Below are positions 1 through 6,813 of a stretch of DNA of 10,671 bases, in pieces (the stretch's first letter is position 1; each line of letters begins with the position of its first letter). Source of the stretch: Anaerolineae bacterium (lineage in GTDB: Bacteria; Chloroflexota; Anaerolineae; Aggregatilineales; Phototrophicaceae); NCBI GenBank assembly GCA_019912905.1, contig JAIOHO010001174.1, forward strand, positions 1-10,671. Reading direction: 5' to 3'. The position numbers were made by a program, and so were the translations under genes. A model generated the notes under the pieces. It did not search any database, was not told the DNA's origin, and was given only the letters and a program-made list of their open reading frames with translations.

Positions 1-203
1 GGATCATGCTCACCGATGACCGCGACGCTCGCCGCGCTGCGCGGGAAACCGGACTCATGGTGTCAGGCACACTCGGCGCACTAATGAATCTGGTGCGAGC
101 CAATGCATTATCTCTCGCCGAGGCAGATAAATTCCTGGTGACCATGAAGCGGAGCGGTTATCGCTGTCCAGTCAATTCGCTCTCTGAATTGAACACTGGT
201 TAG
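1..203 (+). CDS. DUF3368 (PIN-like) protein, 3' end only
   Basis: This is the C-terminal end of a gene that begins left of the window; the frame is open from base 3 and stops at TAG 201-203. The visible residues include DDRDARRAA followed by GTLGALMNLVRA and a final GYRCP segment. This matches the end of DUF3368 proteins as I recall them: an acidic D-x-x-ARR-A motif, then a G-T-L-G turn, then a C-terminal helical stretch. DUF3368 belongs to the PIN-like nuclease group and is often the toxin half of toxin-antitoxin pairs, usually with a UPF0175 antitoxin upstream. That partner would lie outside the window. The ATG at position 6 falls inside the conserved motif and is not a true start. The family call is by pattern recognition; the toxin role is inferred from the family. 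Confidence 0.7.
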   Translation, partial: IMLTDDRDARRAARETGLMVSGTLGALMNLVRANALSLAEADKFLVTMKRSGYRCPVNSLSELNTG

Positions 204-436
204 CCAGTTTCACTGTGATTCCTCTCCATCCGCGCGATCTGCCCTACTCGTGTCCAATGGATACCGAGCACTGCGCCGATTTTGCGATAGCTTATGCCTT
301 GCTGAAGCATGGTGAGGATGTCCGCTCGAAGCCGGGTTTTATCAGGGTTACGCAGATCACTTTCAGTCGATACTGGCAGGGGAATATCGAAGCGGCGGAT
401 ATGCCTCGTTAACGGAACCTGACCCCTCAGGTCCAA
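200..436 (-). CDS. Small helix-turn-helix protein or gene remnant
   Basis: This is a 78-codon frame that I cannot assign to a family. Its C-terminal half contains a convincing helix-turn-helix segment, ISYRKIGAVLGIHWTRVGQI, of the kind found in sigma-region-4-like or invertase-like DNA-binding domains. The N-terminal half is basic and featureless. The only usable start is TTG at 434-436, with no Shine-Dalgarno sequence in front. The same frame stays open upstream to a TGA at 506-508 without any ATG or GTG. The stop overlaps the stop of the convergent DUF3368 gene by a few bases. It may be a TTG-started small regulator or the 3' remnant of a decayed gene. The HTH pattern is seen directly; reality as an expressed gene is uncertain. 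Confidence 0.35.
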   Translation of the reverse strand: MDLRGQVPLTRHIRRFDIPLPVSTESDLRNPDKTRLRADILTMLQQGISYRKIGAVLGIHWTRVGQIARMERNHSETG

Positions 437-669
437 GTTCCATAATCTGGCAGATCGTCGAAAGTCGTGAGTCCGCAGTCGATCCGCAAAAGACTGAAAA
501 TGGTTTCAATCACGAGATCCCTCTCTCTTGCTTCGTGGACTCACAACTGCTGCCTGCGTTTCCTATCGTTTAAGCTCCATTTTACGGGTCCTTACCAGAT
601 ACTTCTGTAACAGAATGAACCGGGCAACAATCGGGCTTCGCGTGAGGGTTCCGATCATGAAGATGAAGA

Positions 670-699
670 AAGGCGCGGAATCTTACGACCCCGCGCCTT
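670..699 (-). terminator. Intrinsic terminator of the sugar-uptake operon
   Basis: A perfect 9-bp inverted repeat, AAGGCGCGG (670-678) and CCGCGCCTT (691-699), encloses a 12-nt loop. Read on the minus strand, the stem is followed by TTTCTTCATCTTC, a T-rich tail. It begins 25 bases after the stop codon of the sugar-binding protein gene, the expected place for a Rho-independent terminator of the minus-strand operon. The roughly 290 bases between the HTH frame and the binding-protein gene hold nothing else I can support. Confidence 0.8.
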
Positions 700-724
700 G
701 GGTACGCGCCACTTTTGCTGGAAG

Positions 725-2044
725 TTACTTGACTGCCAGCCGCTCGATCAATGCCTGCAAGTCCTCAGCGGCCTGATCCACCGTGGACTGACCATAGGCG
801 ACCTGCTGGCCGATCAGTTCGAGTTCATTCACAAATTCCTGATCATTCGGGAGGTTCGGACCCTGCGGGACCACTCGCCCAGCTTCGGCGATCGCGTTGT
901 AGAGCCGGTAAACCTCCGCATCCAGCGGGGTGGCCTGCTCAGCGATGGCGGCACGCACGACCGGCGAGGAAGGCACACCACGATTGGTTTCGAGGACCGC
1001 GCCCGCCTCGGGGCTGGTCACGAAGAAGTTGATGAACAGTGCGGCGGCTTCTTTGTTCGCGCTCGCCTTGTTAATCGCCAGGTACTGGCTCATCTGGATA
1101 GCGTAGGCCGGATCGCCGCCCTGAGGAAGGGTCGTCATGCCGAGTTCGTCGGTCATCGCCGCCTGATAAGCGGCCACCTGGTTGCTCCAGACCAGACCGA
1201 TGGCCGCTTTGCCCGCCACGAGCGCCGAGCTGTCCGCCCCGTCTTCGCTATAGGTGTAGGTGGTGTCGGCATCGGGGATCAGCCCTTCGTCGCGCATATC
1301 GGCCCACATCTGGAGCCATTGCTGGGCCGATTCCACAGTGGCGTAGGATTTGCCGCCATCGTCCAGCGTCCAGATCGGGGTGCCCTGCTGCGTGTAGAAG
1401 AAGCTCAAGTAGTTCGCGGTGTTGGTGCTGTTATCCACGAAGGGGAAGATACCCTCGGGGAGCGCGGCCTTCAGCTCTTTACCATAGTCGATAAACTGTT
1501 CCCAGGTCATGTTGAGTTCGGGGAGATCGACACCAGCGGCTTCGATCACCGTCTTGTTGTAGGCCAGCACGAGCGTGTTCGTGCCCAGGCTGATGGCATA
1601 CAGATTGCCGTCAGCGTCCGTCGCCGGAACAAACGCAGCCGGGTCAAACGTCTCGGGGGTGTCGATCATCAGCTGTGTGCCGAGATAGTCATTGAGGGGT
1701 TCCAGGTACTGCGTGTAATCGGGCCAGTTGCCGCCGAACTGGATCAGGTCGGGGGCGTTGTTGGCCGCGAGCTGGGTGTCGAGAATCTGAAAGTGGTCGC
1801 CCGCGCCGCCATTGGGTTCACCCTTGACGGTAATATCAGGATACGCCGCCTGGAACAGATCGATCACCTTCTGCGTTCTTGCGGCGCGGTCGTCGTTACC
1901 CCACCATCCCATGCGCAGTTCGGTAGGGCCGCCCGTATAAACGGGGAGTGCGCCGGAGTCAGTTTGTGCCACGGCCATCTGGCTAAACGCCGCGAGCAGC
2001 AGCGCCAGCAGGGTCATGAGCGTGATTGCGCGAATTTTTCTCAT
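725..2044 (-). CDS. Sugar ABC transporter substrate-binding protein (family 1)
   Basis: This is a 439-residue extracytoplasmic solute-binding protein of the carbohydrate ABC family (COG1653 / SBP family 1), which captures a sugar or oligosaccharide and delivers it to the permease pair encoded just upstream. Residues 1-26 form a signal peptide: basic MRKIR, a leucine-rich core, and an AVA site before Q27. There is no lipobox cysteine, so it is secreted rather than a lipoprotein, unless held by another means. The mature start reads ELRMGWWGNDDRAAR, followed by FQAAYPDITVKGE, APDLIQFGG and LVLAYNK, all typical of this fold; the length is normal. The ATG at 2042-2044 is preceded by AGGAG at good spacing. 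It is the last gene of its operon, followed by a terminator. The ligand cannot be read from the sequence; the nearby GH43-like enzyme favours an arabinose- or xylose-containing oligosaccharide. Confidence 0.92.
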   Translation of the reverse strand: MRKIRAITLMTLLALLLAAFSQMAVAQTDSGALPVYTGGPTELRMGWWGNDDRAARTQKVIDLFQAAYPDITVKGEPNGGAGDHFQILDTQLAANNAPDLIQFGGNWPDYTQYLEPLNDYLGTQLMIDTPETFDPAAFVPATDADGNLYAISLGTNTLVLAYNKTVIEAAGVDLPELNMTWEQFIDYGKELKAALPEGIFPFVDNSTNTANYLSFFYTQQGTPIWTLDDGGKSYATVESAQQWLQMWADMRDEGLIPDADTTYTYSEDGADSSALVAGKAAIGLVWSNQVAAYQAAMTDELGMTTLPQGGDPAYAIQMSQYLAINKASANKEAAALFINFFVTSPEAGAVLETNRGVPSSPVVRAAIAEQATPLDAEVYRLYNAIAEAGRVVPQGPNLPNDQEFVNELELIGQQVAYGQSTVDQAAEDLQALIERLAVK

Positions 2045-2070
2045 CCTTGAATTCTCCTGTTTTGTAATAG

Positions 2071-2126
2071 TTATAGTTTCAGCGGACGAACCCGAAACAC
2101 GTCATCAAGTCTCATTTCATACCCAT
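2071..2126 (-). other. Extra ribosome-binding site with tiny overlapping ORFs between permease and binding-protein genes
   Basis: The 109-base gap between permease 2 and the binding-protein gene contains ACAGGAGAA (2127-2135), identical to the 9 bases at the binding protein's own ribosome-binding site (2051-2059). Directly after the upstream copy come the ATGs of two tiny frames: ATG GGT ATG AAA TGA (2126-2112), and ATG at 2115-2113 encoding MRLDDVFRVRPLKL, stopping at 2071. The second ATG of the first frame lies 7 nt after AGGAGA. This may be a leader or coupling element that raises binding-protein expression relative to the permeases, or the trace of a small duplication. No homolog of the 14-residue peptide is known to me. 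Confidence 0.25.
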
Positions 2127-2153
2127 TTCTCCTGTGATTGTCCTCTATCGCAC

Positions 2154-2999
2154 TTAACCCTTTATGCCTGTGGTCGTGATCCCCTGGACGAAATATTTTT
2201 GCAGGGAGAAAAACAGGATAAAGGCGGGAATTATAGAGAGTGTGGACATCGCCAGCGCGCCGCCCCAGTTGTTGACCGCGCCCGCATCGCCAACGAATGT
2301 GCGCAGCGCCCTCGATACGGTGAACGTATCCGGACTGGTGAGATACAGCAGGTGGTTGAAAAAGTCGTCCCACGTCCACAGGAACGTGAACAACGCGGTC
2401 GTCACCAGAGCGGGGCTGGCGAGTGGTATGATGATCCGCAGGAATACCCCGATTTTCCCGCACCCGTCGATGATCGCCGCCTCCTCGACCTCTTTCGGCA
2501 GACTGCGCATGAACTGGACGAGCAGGAACACGAAGAACGCATCGGTGGCGAGGAATTTCGGCACGAGAATCGGCAGGTACGATCCCACCCACCCGAAGGT
2601 GTTGAACAGGATGTAACGCGGCACGAGCGTGACATGCCCCGGAAGCATCAGCGTCGCCATCATCACCGCGAACCACAGGCCCCGGCCCGCGAATTTGAGC
2701 CGCGCGAACGCATAACCCGCCATTGAGCAGGAGATCACGTTGCCGACGATCGCCACTGCGCACATGGTGAGCGAGTTTACGAAGAAAGTCCCAAAGGACG
2801 TACCCGCATAGCCTTTCCAGCCCGTGAGGTAGTTTTCGATGGTCACGGCTTTCGGGATGATCCCTGGGTCGCTGAAGATCATATTGTTGGGCTTGAACGA
2901 GCTGACAATCATCCAGATGACGGGGTAAATCATAAATACCCCCAGGCCGATGATGAACAGATGCGTCAGGCTATGGCGTAAAATCGTCCTGGTTTTCAT
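2154..2999 (-). CDS. Sugar ABC transporter permease 2 (MalG-like)
   Basis: This is a 281-residue inner-membrane permease of the MalG / UgpE type, the second half of the translocation channel for the sugar transporter. About six hydrophobic segments are visible, the first near residues 12-33. The EAA loop that docks the ATPase is present as E173-A-A...D178-G...P192. The C-terminus, VQGITTTGIKG, has the usual QG-x...KG ending. I start at the ATG at 2997-2999 because it lies one base after the upstream permease's stop and gives the standard MKTR...TM1 start. The longer frame to 3050 would overlap that gene and adds an untypical 17-residue head. No ATP-binding subunit follows, so a shared MsiK/UgpC-type ATPase elsewhere is likely (inference from the family). 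Confidence 0.93.
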   Translation of the reverse strand: MKTRTILRHSLTHLFIIGLGVFMIYPVIWMIVSSFKPNNMIFSDPGIIPKAVTIENYLTGWKGYAGTSFGTFFVNSLTMCAVAIVGNVISCSMAGYAFARLKFAGRGLWFAVMMATLMLPGHVTLVPRYILFNTFGWVGSYLPILVPKFLATDAFFVFLLVQFMRSLPKEVEEAAIIDGCGKIGVFLRIIIPLASPALVTTALFTFLWTWDDFFNHLLYLTSPDTFTVSRALRTFVGDAGAVNNWGGALAMSTLSIIPAFILFFSLQKYFVQGITTTGIKG

Positions 3000-3000
3000 G

Positions 3001-4017
3001 TTATTCCCCAACCCCATAGGACACCCACCAGCTCGATGATCTGAAGACAACCGCCGTGATCACCGCGATAATAAGCAGCAGCACCCACGCCATCGCTGAC
3101 GCGTAGCCCATCTCGTGGTAGGTCCATCCCTGAATATACAGGTGCAGGGTATAGAACAGGGTGGAGTTGAGCACACCGCCCTTGCCGCCGCCGATGATAT
3201 AGGCCTGGGTGAACGCCTGGAACGCGCCGATGATCTGGATGACCAGGTTGAACAGAATCACCGGGGAGAGCAGGGGTATGGTGATGGAGAAGAACTGCCG
3301 CACCTTATTCGCGCCATCCACGCTGGCCGCCTCGTAGTACTCCTGGGGAATCTGCTTCAGCCCCGCGAGGAAGATAATCATCGACGAGCCGAACTGCCAC
3401 ACGGTCAGCAGAATCAGCGTCCCGAGCGCGTAATTGGGGTTGGTGATCCAGCCGGGGAGGTCGGTAAAGCCGACGCCTGTCAGGACCCCGTTAATCAGGC
3501 CATCCTTCTCGAACAGCTTGCGCCACAGCACCGCGATGGCGACCGAGCCGCCGAGGAGCGTGGGGATATAGTACACGGCGCGGTAGAACGGCACCCCCCG
3601 CAGTTTCTGGTTCATCAGCATCGCCACCGCCAGCGCGAAGATCAGCTTGAGCGGCACAGACACAAACACGTAGGTCAGCGTCACGGACAGCGACTTCATG
3701 TAGTACGGGTCCACGCGCATCAACTCGCCCGTGGAGGCGGTGAACTCGGACAGCCCGAACACCGACCCGAACATTTTCAGATAATTGCCCAGTCCAATCC
3801 ACTGTGTCGCATTGGGCTGGGTGAAGTCATAATTCGTGAAGCTGAGTCCCAGCGAGTAAATCATCGGGTAAAGCGTCAGGACGAGGAAACCCAGCAGCCA
3901 CGGCGCGAGAAAGAGATAGGCGACGGCGTTGCGCCTGAGAAATTTAATCATACCGGACGTTTTACGCACCCAGAAACTTGCTTTAGTCTCGTCGTGTAGG
4001 CTTTCAAAGGCTGTCAT
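3001..4017 (-). CDS. Sugar ABC transporter permease 1 (MalF/UgpA-like)
   Basis: This is a 338-residue inner-membrane permease of the MalF / UgpA class that pairs with the downstream permease. Hydrophobic segments lie near residues 31-58, 111-135, 147-165, 197-219, 252-270 and 304-326. The EAA loop is clear: E229-A-A-S-V-D234-G235 with P248. The segment between the first two membrane spans (about 60-110) is long and would face outside. The N-terminal 22 residues are polar. An alternative ATG at 3949-3951 (M23) would give a more usual start, but neither start has a strong Shine-Dalgarno sequence, so I keep the longer form. It is the first structural gene of the transporter set, 200 bases downstream of lacI on the same strand, and ends one base before the next start. 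Confidence 0.92.
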   Translation of the reverse strand: MTAFESLHDETKASFWVRKTSGMIKFLRRNAVAYLFLAPWLLGFLVLTLYPMIYSLGLSFTNYDFTQPNATQWIGLGNYLKMFGSVFGLSEFTASTGELMRVDPYYMKSLSVTLTYVFVSVPLKLIFALAVAMLMNQKLRGVPFYRAVYYIPTLLGGSVAIAVLWRKLFEKDGLINGVLTGVGFTDLPGWITNPNYALGTLILLTVWQFGSSMIIFLAGLKQIPQEYYEAASVDGANKVRQFFSITIPLLSPVILFNLVIQIIGAFQAFTQAYIIGGGKGGVLNSTLFYTLHLYIQGWTYHEMGYASAMAWVLLLIIAVITAVVFRSSSWWVSYGVGE

Positions 4018-4217
4018 TGAGGCCGCACCCCCGCTGTTCCTATCGGCTGAAGATCAGTTCTTTGACGTGCCTGAGCAGAAGCTGGCGACTGCCCCTGCCG
4101 TCAAACGCAGGTCATCTCGACATGAAAGGTTCTTATTCATTTCATCCTTCAGCTTCGCTAAACGTTGCTTTAATTTGGCACATCGCATATTCGCCAGACC
4201 TGGGCCGCCGGCGGATT
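4018..4217 (-). other. Spacer between lacI and the permease operon; possible operator
   Basis: These 200 bases hold no gene. The palindrome CCGCCGGCGG (4205-4214) lies just after the lacI stop but has no loop or T-tract, so I do not call it a terminator. TAAACGTTGC (4159-4168) has the AACGTT core common in LacI-family operators, and TTTGGCACA (4174-4182) loosely resembles half of the palindrome in the lacI promoter. No convincing -35/-10 pair is visible. The permease operon may be read from a promoter here or by readthrough from lacI; the sequence does not decide. Confidence 0.25.
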
Positions 4218-5252
4218 CTAGCCTTTCTCCGGCAGGCAGGCCGCGCCGGTCGATTCCCGAACAATGAGCTGCACTTCCGCCGTCGTCACCTGCTGGGGAA
4301 GATCAGGCTCCATCAGGCGGTTGAGAAGCAGCCGAACCGCTTCACGCCCACTTGATTCCGCCATACCCGAAACGGTGGTAAGGCGCGGCAGGGTGTAACT
4401 AGCAAATGGAATGTCATCGAAGCTGGCGACAGACAGGTCACCGGGAATGGTCAATCCCAGGTCGCTTGCGGCGCGCATGACGGCAATGGCGAGCATGTCG
4501 TTGATTACCAGCACAGCGGTTGGGCGATTCGGGCGGTTGAGCAGGGTATAAGCAGCCTGATAAGCCTCTTCTAACTGTTCGCCGCAGTGGACCTCGTAGG
4601 TATTATTGGCGGACAGTCCGGCTTCTTTCAGGACATCGCGGTAGATGAGCAAACGATCAAAGCCCTGAACTTCCCTGGCCGTCCCGTAGACAAATCCAAT
4701 TCGCCGGTGTCCCAGTTCAAGAAGATGCGTCATGAGGGCGCGGGTTCCGCTGGTATAGGCGTGAACGACATGATCAAACTCGGCTTTGGCCGACGTAATT
4801 TCGACTACGGGCCGCCCCGCCTGCCGCAGGTAATCGGCTAGTCCGGGCAGCAGGTACTTGGCCGCGGCCAGCAGGATGAAACCGTCCACCGGCTGGCGTC
4901 TCAATTGGCGGATGGTATTGGCTTCCTGCTGGAAATCCAGGGGATGGTGCGACAAATGCAGGCTGTAACCGGCTTCCTGAAGCCCATCGGAGATGCCAGA
5001 CAGGATCTGCCAGAAAAATGGATTCTGGATCACAGGGATGATGACACCGACGATATTGGTATGACCCAGCCGCAGCGACTGCGCCCGCGCATCCGGCTCA
5101 TACCCGAGTTCGTCAATGGCTTCCATCACCCGCTGCCGGGTTTCATCCGAAATCGGAATCTTCAGTTGGGTCTGGTCGTTGAGCACATAGGACACGGTCG
5201 AGCGTGAGACCCCTGCCCTGCGTGCCACATCTTTTTGAGTCGGTCGTTTCAT
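4218..5252 (-). CDS. LacI/GalR-family transcriptional regulator
   Basis: This is a 344-residue sugar-responsive repressor of normal length. Residues 5-25 (TQKDVARRAGVSRSTVSYVLN) form the classical N-terminal helix-turn-helix. The hinge follows at about 51-61 (YEPDARAQSLR), with the A-x-S-L minor-groove element. The rest is the periplasmic-binding-protein-like effector domain: VGVIIPVIQNPFF, PVDGFILLAA, GHRRIGFVYG, NDMLAIAVM and SFDDIPFASYTLPRLTTV. The start is ATG at 5250-5252; the TTG immediately before it would add only one residue. No Shine-Dalgarno sequence precedes it, and the predicted promoter would start transcription almost at this codon, suggesting a leaderless message. Because it lies just upstream of the sugar transporter on the same strand, it very likely controls that operon and itself. 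The effector is unknown. Confidence 0.95.
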   Translation of the reverse strand: MKRPTQKDVARRAGVSRSTVSYVLNDQTQLKIPISDETRQRVMEAIDELGYEPDARAQSLRLGHTNIVGVIIPVIQNPFFWQILSGISDGLQEAGYSLHLSHHPLDFQQEANTIRQLRRQPVDGFILLAAAKYLLPGLADYLRQAGRPVVEITSAKAEFDHVVHAYTSGTRALMTHLLELGHRRIGFVYGTAREVQGFDRLLIYRDVLKEAGLSANNTYEVHCGEQLEEAYQAAYTLLNRPNRPTAVLVINDMLAIAVMRAASDLGLTIPGDLSVASFDDIPFASYTLPRLTTVSGMAESSGREAVRLLLNRLMEPDLPQQVTTAEVQLIVRESTGAACLPEKG

Positions 5253-5261
5253 CAATCAAAA

Positions 5262-5310
5262 ATTTTCTTATGTGTACTTTATCGTGTCAATTGACACGTG
5301 TGAATAAAGT
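5262..5310 (-). promoter_or_regulatory. lacI promoter with overlapping palindromic operator
   Basis: CGTGTCAATTGACACG (5283-5298) is a perfect 16-bp palindrome. Outside it, ACTTTAT (5276-5282) and ATAAAGT (5304-5310) form a second inverted pair, offset by five bases. On the minus strand, TTGACA (5290-5285) is a consensus -35 inside the palindrome; 17 bases later GAAAAT (5267-5262) is a fair -10. A repressor bound to the palindrome would cover the -35, the usual layout for autoregulation. The centre is AT rather than the CG or GC usual for LacI-family sites, so the binding factor is not proven. Confidence 0.65.
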
Positions 5311-5395
5311 GTAGCGTCAGTCTTGAAGGACGTCAAGTGGTTGGCAGGTAGGGGTGCAGTCAAAGGTTGTCAGGCACTTTTGAAATCCAGCATCA

Positions 5396-5493
5396 GCCCT
5401 CACCCTGTTTCCCTCTCCCTCATGGTAGAGGGACTTCAGAAACCGCTTTTCTCCCCTTCGCCCTGAGGGAGAAGGGGATGGGGGGATGAGGGC
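5396..5493. repeat. Hairpin-rich intergenic repeat (MITE/REP-like)
   Basis: This is an element of about 98 bases bounded by inverted GCCCTCA (5396-5402) and TGAGGGC (5487-5493). Two hairpins lie inside: TCCCTCT ... AGAGGGA around 5410-5433, and TCCCCTTC ... GAAGGGGA around 5451-5478. The pyrimidine-rich left half and purine-rich right half match a kind of small dispersed repeat I know from Chloroflexota intergenic regions. It has no coding capacity; short reading frames across it are meaningless. It separates the lacI promoter from the aldo/keto reductase promoter. Confidence 0.6.
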
Positions 5494-5581
5494 CGAAGCC
5501 ATAGACCCTCATTTGTCAAGAAGTCGCTGACAGACTTTGCTCGCACCCGCAGGCGGCGTCCGCAGACCCCCGGAAGGCCCC

Positions 5582-5612
5582 TTGACTTCGAGCGCGCTCG
5601 AAGATGTAGGCT
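5582..5612 (+). promoter_or_regulatory. MerR-type promoter of the aldo/keto reductase
   Basis: TTGACT (5582-5587) and TAGGCT (5607-5612) are separated by 19 bases, the overlong spacer that defines MerR-family promoters. Lying in the spacer and overlapping the -35 is a perfect 18-bp palindrome, CTTCGAGCGCGCTCGAAG (5586-5603). MerR regulators bind such a site and twist the DNA to bring the two hexamers into register. The reductase start codon lies 48 bases downstream. No merR gene is in the window. Confidence 0.8.
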
Positions 5613-5659
5613 GTTCAACAAAGGCAGATTGAGCAGAACAGCGAAAGGATGAAAGCACC

Positions 5660-6691
5660 ATGCGCTACAAGTTATTAGGCAAGAGCGGACTGCGGGTCTC
5701 GGAGTTGTGTCTGGGTGCTATGACCTTTGGTGAGGCATGGCACCTTGGCGCGTCCTCTGAAACCTCCCGGCAGGTGTTTGACCTGTTTGGGCAGGCGGGC
5801 GGCAATTTTGTCGACACGGCCAACAACTACCAGGACGGCCAGAGCGAAACGATCCTGGGCGAGTTGATCAAGGCAAACCGCGATTACTGGGTGGTGGCGA
5901 CCAAATATACCGCGACCGCCACCGATCAGACCGACCCGAACAAAGGGGGCAACAGCCGCAAAACGCTCCACCAGAAAGTGGAAGGCAGCCTGCGGCGGCT
6001 GCAAACCGACTACATCGACGTGCTGTACGTGCATGTCTGGGATTTTATCACCCCAATCGAGGAAGTCATGCGCGGCCTGGACGATGTGATCCGGGCGGGC
6101 AAGGTCCGCTACATTGCCATCAGTGATACCCCGGCCTGGATCGTGGCCGAGGCCAACGCCCGCGCGGAACTGAGGGGCTGGTCGCAGTTTATCGGCTTCC
6201 AACTGCCCTACTCGCTGATCGACCGCGACATTGAACGCGCCGAGATTCCCCTGGCAAAACACTGGGACATGGCCCTGCTGCCCTTTGGGGCGCTGGCGGG
6301 CGGCCTGCTATCGGGGAAATACGCCAGCGGTGAAGCGGGGCGGCTGGGTCAGCCGAAGCTGGATGAGCGTAAGCAGCGGATTCTGGATGAAGTGCTGCGC
6401 ATGGCAACAGAAATCGGGACCAGCCCTGCGCAGGTGGCCCTGAATTGGGTCCGCCAGCAGCAGGATCGTGCGGTGATTGTGCCGATCATCGGTGCCCGGA
6501 ACGCCGCGCAGCTTGCGGATAATCTGGGCTGTCTGGACTGGAGCCTTTCCCCTGATCAGATGCAGCGCCTGGATGCCGTCAGCCGGATTGACTACGGCTT
6601 CACCCGCGATGGCATCGAGGGCGATCTGCGCCAATACGTGTTCGGCAAGACCTTTGATCTGACCGATAACCATCGCGGCTACCCGCGCTAG
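5660..6691 (+). CDS. Aldo/keto reductase
   Basis: This is a 343-residue NAD(P)H-dependent oxidoreductase of the aldo/keto reductase superfamily, a cytoplasmic TIM-barrel enzyme that reduces aldehydes or ketones or works in reverse. The N-terminus KLLGKSGLRVSELCLGAMTFG is diagnostic. The catalytic tetrad is complete: D52 and Y57 (FVDTANNYQDG), K82 (VATKY) and H125 (LYVHVWD). The cofactor-phosphate region is seen near the C-terminus (VPIIGARNAAQLADNL). The ATG is preceded by AAAGGA at somewhat long spacing. It is transcribed away from lacI and toward the GH43-like gene. The promoter is of MerR type, suggesting induction by an electrophile, metal or small aldehyde rather than by the LacI circuit. 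The physiological substrate cannot be inferred; simple sugar-aldehyde or methylglyoxal-type detoxification are possibilities. Confidence 0.93.
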   Translation: MRYKLLGKSGLRVSELCLGAMTFGEAWHLGASSETSRQVFDLFGQAGGNFVDTANNYQDGQSETILGELIKANRDYWVVATKYTATATDQTDPNKGGNSRKTLHQKVEGSLRRLQTDYIDVLYVHVWDFITPIEEVMRGLDDVIRAGKVRYIAISDTPAWIVAEANARAELRGWSQFIGFQLPYSLIDRDIERAEIPLAKHWDMALLPFGALAGGLLSGKYASGEAGRLGQPKLDERKQRILDEVLRMATEIGTSPAQVALNWVRQQQDRAVIVPIIGARNAAQLADNLGCLDWSLSPDQMQRLDAVSRIDYGFTRDGIEGDLRQYVFGKTFDLTDNHRGYPR

Positions 6692-6715
6692 GACCTCAAA
6701 ATCCCAGATTGGACA

Positions 6716-6772
6716 GGTAGGGGCGGTCCTGCATGGCCGCCCGATGGGAGCGCACACCAGCGCTCCCCTACC
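6716..6772. repeat. Cruciform-like intergenic repeat between convergent genes
   Basis: The outer arms GGTAGGGG (6716-6723) and CCCCTACC (6765-6772) enclose two further hairpins: GGGCGG (6721-6726) with CCGCCC (6737-6742), and GGGAGCGC (6746-6753) with GCGCTCCC (6760-6767) around a 6-nt loop. The arms overlap, so alternative folds exist. Repeats beginning GTAGGGGC are familiar to me from Chloroflexota and cyanobacterial intergenic DNA. It lies between two convergent stop codons (6691 and 6814) and may also act as a two-way transcription stop, although no T-tract follows. Confidence 0.6.
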
Positions 6773-6813
6773 CCACCCATCATGCGTATCCAGACCCCGG
6801 CACACTCGCGTGG

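Noticed and set aside
528..776. An 82-codon plus-strand frame
   Set aside because: No ribosome-binding site and no motif; it runs through the terminator into the antisense strand of the binding-protein gene.
698..2050. A 450-codon open frame on the plus strand
   Set aside because: It is antisense to the sugar-binding protein gene; the protein is Arg/Gly/His-rich without any recognisable domain, a GC-rich shadow.
2016..2763. Frames of about 230 codons on both strands over permease 2
   Set aside because: Out-of-frame shadows of a clear permease gene.
3115..3999. A 294-codon plus-strand frame
   Set aside because: It is antisense to permease 1, with charged low-complexity composition and no motif.
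5317..5621. Two minus-strand frames of 61 codons
   Set aside because: They lie across the hairpin repeat and the reductase promoter and encode low-complexity Ser/Pro/Arg peptides.
6716..6772. A tRNA gene, suggested by the cloverleaf-like pairing
   Set aside because: No T-loop consensus, no proper anticodon arm and wrong arm lengths; it fits a repeat better.
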